NCBI GenBank assembly: GCA_947503155.1
Contig: CANNCL010000003.1
Location: 496,001 to 560,000 of the forward strand
Origin: an uncultured Erythrobacter sp.
GTDB lineage: Bacteria > Pseudomonadota > Alphaproteobacteria > Sphingomonadales > Sphingomonadaceae
DNA: 64,000 nucleotides
Direction: 5' to 3'
Numbering within the stretch: position 1 is the stretch's first letter; each line of letters starts with the position of its first letter. The notes beneath the pieces are model-generated. The model did no database searches. It had not been told where the DNA came from and saw nothing but the letters and a program-made list of their open reading frames with translations. This document shows, in pieces, positions 44,478 through 53,007 of the stretch. The translations under genes were made by a program, and so were the position numbers.

Positions 44478-46307
44478 ATGCTAGAGCTTCCATCCTATCA
44501 CGCCTTGGCGGCAATGGTCGTCACAATCGGGATGTTCGTGGGCTTTGTTCGCGGGCGGATGTCGATCGAGATCGTGTCGCTATTGACCATCGCGGTGATT
44601 GCGGTTGGGCTTTATTTCTTTCCCATCCAATCGATCAATCCCGACACTGGCCTTGTCGAAGTGGCGAGCCCGACTGACGGGCTCGCGCTCGCATTTGGCG
44701 GGTTCGGCCACTACGCGCTCATCACAATTTGCGCGCTGATGATTATGGGCCGGGGCTTAGTCGTCACCGGCGCGCTGGAGCCGTCGGCACGGGTGCTGGA
44801 ACGGGTGTTTAAGTTCAATCTGCAATTGGGCTTGCTTGTATCGCTGCTGATCGCGCTCATCCTGTCGATGTTCGTCAACAACACGCCGGTTCTGGTGCTG
44901 ATGATCCCGATCTTTGCCGCTCTGGCTCAGCGCGGGGCGATGGCGACCTCTAAGACGTTGATGCCGCTGAATGCGGCGTCCTTGATTGGCGGACTGGCGA
45001 CAACGATCGGCACATCGACCAATATTCTGGTTGTTTCCATCGCGGTTGATTTGGGCATGCGCGAAGTGGGCGTGTTTGATTTCACGCCGATTGTCCTGCT
45101 CGCGGCGCTGGTGGCGCTGCCTTATATGTGGCTGGTCATGCCGCGATTGCTGAAAGATAATCGCACAGAGGATGAGGTGATGGAGCGCCAGTTCCACACC
45201 CGGTTAAGGCTCGGCAATCAATCCATTCTCGCGGGCGCAGAATTGGCGCTGCTCCAAGAAAAACTGCCTAAGGGCATCAATTTTCACAACGCGCCAACGG
45301 GCGAATTGCAACCGCAACAACGCCTGCATATTTCCGGCAGTCATGAGGCGCTGGAGGATGCCGTTCGCGAGCTTAAAGGCGAACTTGCGCCGAGCTGGGT
45401 GCTCGACCGGATTAAGCGCGTTTCGTCGAATAGGGGCGAAGATGTCTTGGTGGTGGAAATGACGGTCACGGCGGATTCGCGCCTGTTGACGCGCACTTTG
45501 TCCAGTTCAGGGATCGCCGATCTTTACAGTGTCGCCGTGCTGGGCATTCACCGTCCCAACCGCACGATTGGTGAGAAAGATCAATATTCCGGCGGCGGTG
45601 ATCTGCGCATTTCAGAAGGCGACGTGTTGCTGGTGACGGGCCTGCAGGCCGATTTGCAGGATTTCGCCCGCGCCGACAGTCTGTTGATGTTAGAGGGGGC
45701 ACGCGAAGTGCCGCGCCGCTCAAAGGCTTTGCTGGCGGCGGCGATCATGGGTTTTTCCGTCGTCACGGCGGCGGTGGGGATTTTCCCGATTGCGATTTCG
45801 GCGCTGGCGGGCGCGATCCTGATGTTTGTTACCGGATGCGTGAAATTTGACCGGGTGGGCCGGGCATTGTCGGGCCAAGTGATCGTCTTGGTCGCGGCCA
45901 GTATCGCGATTGGCCGGGTGATTGATGAAAGCGGCGCGGCCGATTGGTTGGGTCAGGCGCTATCGCTGGGGCTGGCATTCCTGCCGCCTGCTCTGGTCTT
46001 GGGGGCGATCATGGCGTTTGTGGCGGTGCTGACCAACTTTGCCAGCAATGCGACGGCGGCCACGGTCGGCACTCCGATTGCGTTTAGTATTGCGGCGCAA
46101 TTGGGAATGCCGGCGGAACCATTGGTGCTGGCCGTGCTGTTTGGTTGCAACCTGTGTTACGCGACCCCGATTGCCTATCAAACCAACATGCTGATCATGG
46201 CAGAGGGGCAATATGAATTTGTCGATTATATCAGAACCGGCGTGCCGCTCGTGGTGTTGATGGTGACGACATTGTCGATCCTGTTGGTGCTGTTTTACGG
46301 GCTTTAA
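44478..46307 (+). CDS. SLC13/DASS-type anion transporter with TrkA-C domains
   Basis: 609 residues from the ATG at 44478. The N-terminal membrane block (to about 235) contains MFVNNTPVLVLMIP and GTSTNILVVSIAV, the SNT-type substrate and sodium motifs. A soluble middle (about 245-420) with two RCK/TrkA-C-like domains follows (LPSWV-type and ADSRLLTRTL...GDVLLVTG), then a second membrane block with TNFASNATAATVGTPIAF. Members take up sulfate, dicarboxylates or other anions with Na+. The substrate cannot be assigned. It is divergent from the alcohol dehydrogenase. Confidence 0.9.
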   Translation: MLELPSYHALAAMVVTIGMFVGFVRGRMSIEIVSLLTIAVIAVGLYFFPIQSINPDTGLVEVASPTDGLALAFGGFGHYALITICALMIMGRGLVVTGALEPSARVLERVFKFNLQLGLLVSLLIALILSMFVNNTPVLVLMIPIFAALAQRGAMATSKTLMPLNAASLIGGLATTIGTSTNILVVSIAVDLGMREVGVFDFTPIVLLAALVALPYMWLVMPRLLKDNRTEDEVMERQFHTRLRLGNQSILAGAELALLQEKLPKGINFHNAPTGELQPQQRLHISGSHEALEDAVRELKGELAPSWVLDRIKRVSSNRGEDVLVVEMTVTADSRLLTRTLSSSGIADLYSVAVLGIHRPNRTIGEKDQYSGGGDLRISEGDVLLVTGLQADLQDFARADSLLMLEGAREVPRRSKALLAAAIMGFSVVTAAVGIFPIAISALAGAILMFVTGCVKFDRVGRALSGQVIVLVAASIAIGRVIDESGAADWLGQALSLGLAFLPPALVLGAIMAFVAVLTNFASNATAATVGTPIAFSIAAQLGMPAEPLVLAVLFGCNLCYATPIAYQTNMLIMAEGQYEFVDYIRTGVPLVVLMVTTLSILLVLFYGL

Positions 46308-46473
46308 GTTTCCTACATCGCGCCGCCATGCGATGTGGTTTCGATGACGAATTTTCAGCCTTTGAACGCAGCGGATGCGGGCTTTATTGGGGCGAATTAT
46401 ATTGGGCGAGAATTTGACCCCTGGACAGTGTGTCAGGTGTGTCAGGGAAACTCGCAAATGGGGAGAGAAAGTG

Positions 46474-47844
46474 ATGCTTAAACGGGTTCTAACAGGGGCA
46501 TGCGCGCTTGCAGCGTTGTCGAGCGGCATGATCGCCGCTCCGGCTTATGCGGATGGCCATGTCGAGGCGGGGGCCAGTCAAAGCGACGGCCTGCGCGCGG
46601 CAGTGATGGAAGACATGCCGGGTCTGGTTGAACTGTACCAAGATCTCCATGCGAACCCAGAGCTGAGCTTCCAAGAGCACGAGACCGCCGCCAAACTGGC
46701 AGAGCGGGCGCGGGCGCTGGGCTTTGAAGTGACAGAGGGTGTTGGGCAAACGGGCGTTGTTGCGGTGATGCGCAATGGCGAGGGGCCGACAGTGATGCTG
46801 CGCGCGGATATGGACGGTTTGCCAGTGATTGAGCAAACGGGCCTGCCTTACGCGTCGACGCGAACGGCGGTTCCTGCGACCGGGATTGAGACCGGCGTTA
46901 TGCATGCTTGCGGCCATGACACGCATATGGCGGCATGGATCGGCACGGCGCAGCTGCTGGCTGAGCGCAAGGATGAATGGTCAGGCACACTGGTGATGAT
47001 CCTGCAACCGGCGGAGGAGACGGGCGAGGGCGCTCTCGCGATGCTCGAAGACGGATTGTTCGAACGCTTTCCAAAGCCGGACTATGTGTTGGCGTTCCAC
47101 GATGCGGCGGGCGCGCCTGCGGGCTTTATCGGTTACTCATCGGGATATGCGCTGGCCAATGTCGACAGCGTCGATGTGTTGATCCCCGGTGTCGGCGGGC
47201 ACGGTGCCTATCCGCATACGACGAAAGACCCGGTTGTGATCGGCGCGCATATCGTGACACGCTTGCAAACATTGGTGAGCCGCGAGGTCAGCCCGCTTGA
47301 TCCCGCAGTGGTCACCGTCGGCAGCTTTCGCGCAGGGTCAAAGCACAACATCGTGCCTGACGAGGCGCATTTGCAGATCACCGTGCGCAGCTACACCGAT
47401 GAAGTGCGCGCGCAATTGCTAGACGGGATCGCCCGGATCGCACGCGGAGAGGCTCTGGCGGCGGGGATGCCGGAGGAGCTGTTGCCGGTCGTGACGGTGC
47501 AAGACCCATATACGCCATCAACCTACAACACGCCCGAGATGACGGCGGAAGTTATGGGCAGGTTGGCGGAGCGTTTCGGGGACCGCGTGCGGGAAACGCC
47601 GAGCGTGATGGGCGGGGAGGACTTTGGCCAATTCTACCGCGCTGATCCTGAGAATGTGCAATCGCTGATCTTCTGGGTTGGCGGTGTTCCGATGGACCAA
47701 TACGAAGCGTCTGAACGCGGCGAGGTGGAGCTGGTGAGCTTGCATTCACCGTTCTGGGCGCCTGACGCCCCAGTGGTGATCGCAACAGCGACAGAAGCGC
47801 TGACAGCGGCGACGCTCGATCTGATGCCGAAAACCGGGGGATAG
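46474..47844 (+). CDS. M20 family amidohydrolase, exported
   Basis: 456 residues. Signal peptide (LTGACALAALSSGMIAAPAYA) then a peptidase M20D/aminoacylase fold: LRADMDGLP, MHACGHDTHMAAW (metal ligands), EETGEGA catalytic Glu pair, a dimerisation domain starting about 210 with GHGAYPHTTKDPV, and MGGEDFGQF with the final metal ligand. These hydrolyse N-acyl amino acids, hippurate-like or related amides; here it is probably periplasmic. An AGAGAAAG ribosome-binding site precedes the ATG. Confidence 0.93.
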   Translation: MLKRVLTGACALAALSSGMIAAPAYADGHVEAGASQSDGLRAAVMEDMPGLVELYQDLHANPELSFQEHETAAKLAERARALGFEVTEGVGQTGVVAVMRNGEGPTVMLRADMDGLPVIEQTGLPYASTRTAVPATGIETGVMHACGHDTHMAAWIGTAQLLAERKDEWSGTLVMILQPAEETGEGALAMLEDGLFERFPKPDYVLAFHDAAGAPAGFIGYSSGYALANVDSVDVLIPGVGGHGAYPHTTKDPVVIGAHIVTRLQTLVSREVSPLDPAVVTVGSFRAGSKHNIVPDEAHLQITVRSYTDEVRAQLLDGIARIARGEALAAGMPEELLPVVTVQDPYTPSTYNTPEMTAEVMGRLAERFGDRVRETPSVMGGEDFGQFYRADPENVQSLIFWVGGVPMDQYEASERGEVELVSLHSPFWAPDAPVVIATATEALTAATLDLMPKTGG

Positions 47845-47857
47845 GGCGCAAACGATA

Positions 47858-47893
47858 ACGGCCGCCGAGCGGGTTTCCCCACTCGACGGCCGT
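47858..47893. terminator. Hairpin between convergent genes
   Basis: ACGGCCG at 47858-47864 pairs with CGGCCGT at 47887-47893, extended by GAG/CTC and GGG/CCC inside, directly after the amidohydrolase stop. There is no long T-run, so this is probably a weak or bidirectional terminator for the two converging genes. Confidence 0.55.
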
Positions 47894-47930
47894 ATTCTCC
47901 TCCCCAGGAGAACTGGTGGAAATCGTTTTC

Positions 47931-48116
47931 CTACTCAGGATCAGGCGCGTAAGTCCCAAGCCGGTGGTGCAGTGCGTTGATCTTCGCAAGTTCATCGCGG
48001 TCTTCGGTGCCGCGCGCATGGCTTTCTAGAGCCCGGCGAAGCAGTTTCATGTCTGCGGTGGATAGCAATGCGCGGGCGCGTGATGGCTCGCGGCTAGGAG
48101 TGTCGGTGTCGCTCAT
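47931..48116 (-). CDS. Small hypothetical protein
   Basis: 61 residues, charged and helical (ARALLSTADMKLLRRALESHARGTEDRDELAKINALHHRLG), with no signal peptide or membrane segment. It lies downstream of aceA on the same strand beyond the repeat region. No family recognised. The regular helix and balanced composition favour a real protein, perhaps DNA- or protein-binding. Confidence 0.6.
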   Translation of the reverse strand: MSDTDTPSREPSRARALLSTADMKLLRRALESHARGTEDRDELAKINALHHRLGTYAPDPE

Positions 48117-48197
48117 TATCTCTCTCTATCTCTTTTGCCGATGGTCGGTGTTCGGACTTGATGATGGAGTAGTCCATGAAGGGTCGAGTTGGTTCCC

Positions 48198-48225
48198 GCA
48201 AGGTCAGTCTTTCAACTGACCTTGC
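48198..48225. other. Perfect 10-bp inverted repeat
   Basis: GCAAGGTCAG (48198-48207) and CTGACCTTGC (48216-48225) form a perfect stem with an 8-base loop, between aceA and the small downstream gene. No T-run follows on either strand. It may stabilise the aceA mRNA 3' end or slow RNA polymerase. Confidence 0.7.
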
Positions 48226-48250
48226 GAGTCCCCTCTCCAGCTCTGAAACT

Positions 48251-48358
48251 GAGCCGAACTGGTTCCGTTTGGCTGCTGATTAGGCGGCCGGGAACTGGTT
48301 CCCCTCGGCTTCGGATTAGGCGGCCGCGAACTGGTTCCCCTCGGCTGCTGATTAAGCA
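48251..48358 (-). repeat. 36-bp repeats duplicating the aceA 3' end
   Basis: Three units at 48251-48286, 48287-48322 and 48323-48358 repeat the last codons of aceA. Read on the minus strand in the aceA frame after its TAA, two full 12-codon units spell variants of SAAEGNQFAAA, each ending in TAA. A third decayed unit has lost its stop. Confidence 0.9.
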
Positions 48359-49950
48359 GCCGCGAATTGGTTCATAGTGTTGTCCTTGCCGCCTGCTTTC
48401 AGAGCGGCTTCACCGGCGAAATATTCCTTGTGATCATCGCCCATGTCGCTGCCGGCCATGTTCTGATGCTTAACGCAGGCGATGCCTTGGCGGATCTCCT
48501 CGCGTTGCACATTCTTGACGTAGCCGAGCATGGCTTGCTCACCGAAATATTCACGGGCGAGATTGTCAGTCGACAAAGCGGCCGTGTGATAAGTCGGCAG
48601 AGTGATCAGGTGATGGAAAATACCAGCATGCTGCGAAGCGTCCGATTGGAACGTGCGGATCTTCTCATCGGCTTCGATGGCGAGTTCAGTCGTGTCATAA
48701 TCGACGCTCATCAACGTGGCCCGGTCATATGCCGACATGTCTTTGCCTGCTTCTGCCCATGCATCATAGGTTTGCTGACGGAAGCTAAGCGTCCAGTTGA
48801 ATGACGGCGAATTGTTGTAAACCAGCTTGGCATTCGGGACGACTTCGCGAACCCGGTTCACCATGCCAGCAATCTGCTCAACATGCGGCTTTTCGGTTTC
48901 GATCCACAGCAAGTCCGCGCCGTTCTGAAGCGAGGTGATGCAATCGAGCACGCAGCGATCTTCGCCGGTGCCAGCTTGGAACTGGAACAGGTTGGAAGGC
49001 AGACGCTTTGGCGACATCAATTTGCCGTCGCGGCTGATGAAGACCTGGCCGTTTGTGATGTTTGCCGGATCAACTTCATCGGCGTCGATAAAGGCGTTGT
49101 ATTGATCGGCCAGATCGCCCGGCTCGGTGGAATAGGCGATCTGTTTGGTCAGGCCAGCGCCGAGCGAGTCAGTGCGCGCAACGATAATGCCGTCTTCGAC
49201 GCCCATTTCGAGGAATGCGTGGCGGATCGCGCGGATTTTTTGCAAGAAGTCTTCATGCGGAACGGTAACCTTACCGTCTTGGTGGCCGCATTGTTTCTCA
49301 TCCGAAACTTGGTTCTCGATTTGCAATGCACATGCACCGGCTTCGATCATTTTCTTAGCGAGCAAATATGTCGCCTCTGCGTTGCCGAAGCCGGCATCGA
49401 TATCGGCAATGATCGGAACGACATGCGTCTCGTAATTGTCGATCTGATTTTGCAGGTCCTTCGCCTTCACTTCATCGCCAGCCTCGCGCGCCCCATCAAG
49501 AGCGCGGAACAGTCCGCCCATTTCGCGGGCATCGGCTTGCTTAAGGAAGGTGTAGAGCTCTTCGATAGTCTCCGGCACGGTCGTTTTTTCATGCATCGAT
49601 TGATCCGGAAGCGGGCCAAACTCGCTGCGCAAAGCCGCAACCATCCAACCCGAAAGGTAGAGGTAGCGCTGTTTCGTTGTGCCAAAATGCTTTTTGATCG
49701 AAATCATCTTTTGCTGCGCGATAAATCCGTGCCAGCAGCCGAGCGATTGTGTGTAAGCGGCAGGATCCGCGTCATAGGCGTCCATATCTGCGCGCATGAT
49801 CTTCGCGGTGTATTTGGCGATGTCTAGGCCAGTAGGAAAGCGATTTTGGATCGCCATGCGCGCCGCGCTCTCTGCGTCAATTGCGCTCCAGCTGGGGCCA
49901 TTCGACGAAATGAGTTTCTGCATGTGCGCGATTGTGTTTTGATAAGTCAT
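48352..49950 (-). CDS. aceA: Isocitrate lyase, long type
   Basis: 532 residues from the ATG at 49948-49950. It splits isocitrate to glyoxylate and succinate. The active-site signature is KQCGHQDGK with Cys221, the variant typical of the 530-residue class found in Pseudomonas and sphingomonads, in place of KKCGH. QNGADLLWIETEKP and NNSPSFNWTLSF are also conserved. The C-terminus NQFAAA is tandemly duplicated downstream. It is divergent from the ScfR/RamB-like regulator, with 153 bases between. Confidence 0.96.
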   Translation of the reverse strand: MTYQNTIAHMQKLISSNGPSWSAIDAESAARMAIQNRFPTGLDIAKYTAKIMRADMDAYDADPAAYTQSLGCWHGFIAQQKMISIKKHFGTTKQRYLYLSGWMVAALRSEFGPLPDQSMHEKTTVPETIEELYTFLKQADAREMGGLFRALDGAREAGDEVKAKDLQNQIDNYETHVVPIIADIDAGFGNAEATYLLAKKMIEAGACALQIENQVSDEKQCGHQDGKVTVPHEDFLQKIRAIRHAFLEMGVEDGIIVARTDSLGAGLTKQIAYSTEPGDLADQYNAFIDADEVDPANITNGQVFISRDGKLMSPKRLPSNLFQFQAGTGEDRCVLDCITSLQNGADLLWIETEKPHVEQIAGMVNRVREVVPNAKLVYNNSPSFNWTLSFRQQTYDAWAEAGKDMSAYDRATLMSVDYDTTELAIEADEKIRTFQSDASQHAGIFHHLITLPTYHTAALSTDNLAREYFGEQAMLGYVKNVQREEIRQGIACVKHQNMAGSDMGDDHKEYFAGEAALKAGGKDNTMNQFAAA

Positions 49951-50103
49951 GGTATCTCCGGGTGTCTTTGAGAGGGGAGGTGTTGGCTTCCTTGTGCCCT
50001 GTTGCAGCGCAGCATAAAAGGAAAACTTACAGAATTTCGTGTCTGTATCGCCGGTTTTTCGGTAATTCTTGTGTAATGTTGTCAAGATAGTTACAAGCGG
50101 GAT

Positions 50104-51438
50104 ATGTCCGAAACATCACTCCTCGCGGGGCCTTCGCTGCGCCGCCTGCGCAAGCGGGAACGCCTCACTCAGGCCGCTATGGCCGCCTCGCTCGGTATTA
50201 GCCCCAGCTATCTCAACCTGATCGAGCGCAACCAACGTCCGCTCTCCGCGCGGGTGCTGGTGCAGGTGATTGAGCGCTATGATTTTGACCCGCGCTCTTT
50301 GCGAGAAGATGAGGCGATTGGCGGCATTGATGGTTTAGCGCGGCGGATGTCCGACAAACGCTTTGCCGACCTTGGGATCGACCGAGAAGAAGTGCAGGAA
50401 TTCCTCGCAGCGGCCCCGCAGGCCGCGGCTGCTTTCGCGCGGCTCTATGACAATTCCCATCCCGGCGAAGAACGCGGCGAAGACCCTGTCGGCGAAGCCC
50501 GCCAAGCGGCCGAACGGTGGCAAAACCACTTTGCCGACCTTGATCATGCAGCAGAAAGCCTTGCTGACGAATTGCGATTGTCGCGCGGTGACATCAGCGC
50601 GGCATTGATAGAACGTTTGCGCGAACGGCACCGGCTTTCGGTTCGGTGGCTGCCGGCTGAAATTATGCCGGGGCTGGTCCAGCGGGTCGATTGGCATGCG
50701 CGGCAATTGCAAGTTTCCGAGATGCTTCCCGGCGCGGCGCGCAGGTTTCAAATCGCTCGGCAAGTTGGGATTTTGGAACAACGCGAAGCGATCGATACGC
50801 TTGTTGCCGGGGCGAATTTGTCATCGCCCGAAGCCCGCGACAAGTTTCGCGAACATGTAACAGATTACCTCGCTGCGGCATTGTTGATGCCGTATCGCCG
50901 TTTTCTGCGGGCGTGCGAGCAAACCGGCTATGATCTGGCCGTCCTACAGCGCCGCTTTGCCGTCAGTTTTGACCAACTGGCCCAACGCCTCACAACCCTA
51001 CAGCGGGTTGGGGAACGCGGTCTGCCGTTCTTCAATGCTCGGTTCGGTCGGACCGGGCGGATGGTGCATTTCAGCGCCGGGGCGAGCGGTGCAATCTATC
51101 CGTTAGAGGGCGCAAGATGGCCCGCTTGGGCGCCCTATGCGGCGTTTGAGAGCCGCGGAACGATGTTGATGCAGGCGGTGACATTTGGAGAAGGTGAGGG
51201 CGCCCAGCGTCATTGGTTCACCATCGCGCGAACAATCGAAGTCGATGGTGCGGCCTGTTCGGCGCGGCGTTCTGTCGTGCTGGGGATTGAGGCGAGATAT
51301 GCTGGCGAACTGGCACATGCGCGCGGCGTTTCGCTGGATATGGCGGATGCGGTTCCGCTGGGCGTGGGTTGCCCGCGCTGCGGCCGCGCAGATTGCCTGA
51401 CCCCGGCGCCGGCACGTTTGGCAGGTTCCCCCGCTTAG
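50104..51438 (+). CDS. XRE family regulator, ScfR/RamB-like (short-chain acyl sensing)
   Basis: 444 residues. The N-terminal XRE helix-turn-helix (LRRLRKRERLTQAAMAASLGISPSYLNLIERNQRPL) is followed by a long domain in the IrrE/ImmA position, whose HExxH is lost. The DUF2083-type C-terminus ends in a cysteine cluster CPRCGRADC. This architecture is that of RamB/ScfR/PrpC-locus regulators that sense short-chain acyl-CoAs and control glyoxylate-cycle genes. Its position divergent from aceA strongly suggests it regulates isocitrate lyase. Confidence 0.88.
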   Translation: MSETSLLAGPSLRRLRKRERLTQAAMAASLGISPSYLNLIERNQRPLSARVLVQVIERYDFDPRSLREDEAIGGIDGLARRMSDKRFADLGIDREEVQEFLAAAPQAAAAFARLYDNSHPGEERGEDPVGEARQAAERWQNHFADLDHAAESLADELRLSRGDISAALIERLRERHRLSVRWLPAEIMPGLVQRVDWHARQLQVSEMLPGAARRFQIARQVGILEQREAIDTLVAGANLSSPEARDKFREHVTDYLAAALLMPYRRFLRACEQTGYDLAVLQRRFAVSFDQLAQRLTTLQRVGERGLPFFNARFGRTGRMVHFSAGASGAIYPLEGARWPAWAPYAAFESRGTMLMQAVTFGEGEGAQRHWFTIARTIEVDGAACSARRSVVLGIEARYAGELAHARGVSLDMADAVPLGVGCPRCGRADCLTPAPARLAGSPA

Positions 51439-51621
51439 TTACCTGCTCTGTTACCTGCTCTGCCAGCCGCGCGGCCATGAGCCAGGGCTTAGCGCCGCGT
51501 TAACTGCGCAACAGCGCAGAAGCGGCGGCTTTGCGGAGGTGTTGTAAAATTTACCGACACTTAAGCACTCGTGCCTAAAGAGGGGATCGGAAGAAACCTG
51601 AATGAAGGCCGAGCTTACGCG

Positions 51622-53007
51622 ATGATCCGCTTGTTCAAGCACTATATACCGCATGCCGTGCTGCTGCTTGGCTTGCTCGACTTCGCCCTATTAATGCTCG
51701 CGAGTGAGTTGGCGTGGAAGGTGCGTGCCGCGCAAATCGGCATGGAGCTTGGCCCGATCGCAGACCGCTGGATACCTCTGGTCGGATCGGCGTGCGTCGT
51801 GTGGCTCGCGATGATCGCGGTCGGGGTTTACGGGCCCTATGCTTTGCGATCCCTGCGATTTGCAGGTGCGCGGTTACTGGTCGCGATCAGTTTGGGCATC
51901 ATCGTATTGGCGGCGATTGATTGGATTTTGCCGGGCGAGACGTTTTGGCGATCAACGCTGCTTTATTCGATGGGTTTTGCGATTCTGGTTCTGGTGGCGG
52001 ACCGGTTGCTCCTCAACAGTTTCCTAGGCTCATCATCCTTTCGCCGCCGCGTCATGGTTCTGGGCGCGGGCGACCGGGCACAGCGTCTGCGCGAATTGGG
52101 CGATCAACCCGAAGCCGGCTTTGCCATCGTATCCTATATTGCGATGGGAGAGCCGGAACGCACGGTAGAAGAGGCCATTGCGCGCGAGGCGATCCATGAT
52201 CTTGGCCGGTTCGTCGAAAATCTCGGCGTGAGCGAGGTGGTTTTGGCCTTGCAAGAGCGCCGGAATGCCTTGCCGCTGAATGACCTGCTGCGCATCAAAA
52301 CGAAAGGCGTTCACGTCAATGATTTCTCCAGCTTTCTGGAAAGGGAAACGGGCCGAGTTGACCTCGATACGGTGAACCCCAGCTGGCTCATTTTCTCAGA
52401 TGGATTTTCAAGCAGCCGCGTGCTGTCGAGCGCGGTTAAACGGCTGTTTGATATCACCGCCAGTCTGATCCTTTTGCTGCTTACTTTCCCGGTTATCTTG
52501 TTGTTCGCTGCCATCGTAAAACTGGACAGCAAAGGTCCGGCATTCTTTCGGCAGCAGCGCGTCGGATTGTTCGGCGAGCCGTTCTACCTCACCAAATTGC
52601 GGTCGATGCGCACAGATGCCGAAAAAGATGGGGCCAAATGGGCGGCAGAAAATGACCCGCGCATCACCCGTGTGGGGCGCTTTATTCGCAAGGTTCGCAT
52701 TGATGAATTGCCGCAAACTTGGGCCGTTTTGAAAGGCGAAATGAGCTTTGTCGGCCCGCGCCCAGAAGTGCCGCAATTCGTTGACGGGCTTCAAGAAGAA
52801 ATCCCGTTCTATCAGGAACGCCACATGGTGAAGCCGGGGATCACGGGCTGGGCTCAGATCAATTACCCGTATGGCGCGTCCACCGAAGATAGCCGCAAAA
52901 AACTCGAATATGATCTGTATTACGCCAAGAATTATACGCCGTTCCTCGATTTTGTAATCTTGCTCCAAACGGTGCGTGTGGTTCTGTGGCCTGAGGGCGC
53001 GCGGTAA
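51622..53007 (+). CDS. Exopolysaccharide polyprenyl glycosylphosphotransferase (EpsB/TIGR03013-like)
   Basis: 461 residues from the ATG at 51622 (a GTG at 51571 also opens the frame). N-terminal half: four to five membrane helices and a nucleotide-sugar-binding-like region ([18 protein letters not shown]). C-terminal half: bacterial sugar transferase domain with [42 protein letters not shown] and [22 protein letters not shown]. It primes undecaprenyl-linked EPS synthesis. In EPS/PEP-CTERM loci this family is next to prsK/prsR, as here. The ATG of prsK overlaps its stop. Confidence 0.92.
   Translation: MIRLFKHYIPHAVLLLGLLDFALLMLASELAWKVRAAQIGMELGPIADRWIPLVGSACVVWLAMIAVGVYGPYALRSLRFAGARLLVAISLGIIVLAAIDWILPGETFWRSTLLYSMGFAILVLVADRLLLNSFLGSSSFRRRVMVLGAGDRAQRLRELGDQPEAGFAIVSYIAMGEPERTVEEAIAREAIHDLGRFVENLGVSEVVLALQERRNALPLNDLLRIKTKGVHVNDFSSFLERETGRVDLDTVNPSWLIFSDGFSSSRVLSSAVKRLFDITASLILLLLTFPVILLFAAIVKLDSKGPAFFRQQRVGLFGEPFYLTKLRSMRTDAEKDGAKWAAENDPRITRVGRFIRKVRIDELPQTWAVLKGEMSFVGPRPEVPQFVDGLQEEIPFYQERHMVKPGITGWAQINYPYGASTEDSRKKLEYDLYYAKNYTPFLDFVILLQTVRVVLWPEGAR

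Noticed and set aside
48883..49827. 314-codon plus-strand frame inside aceA
   Set aside because: Antisense shadow of isocitrate lyase, whose signature motifs are intact.
51439..51462. Regulatory repeat after the ScfR-like gene (TTACCTGCTCTG twice)
   Set aside because: Only two copies and no link to a promoter element; likely a chance duplication next to the stop codon.
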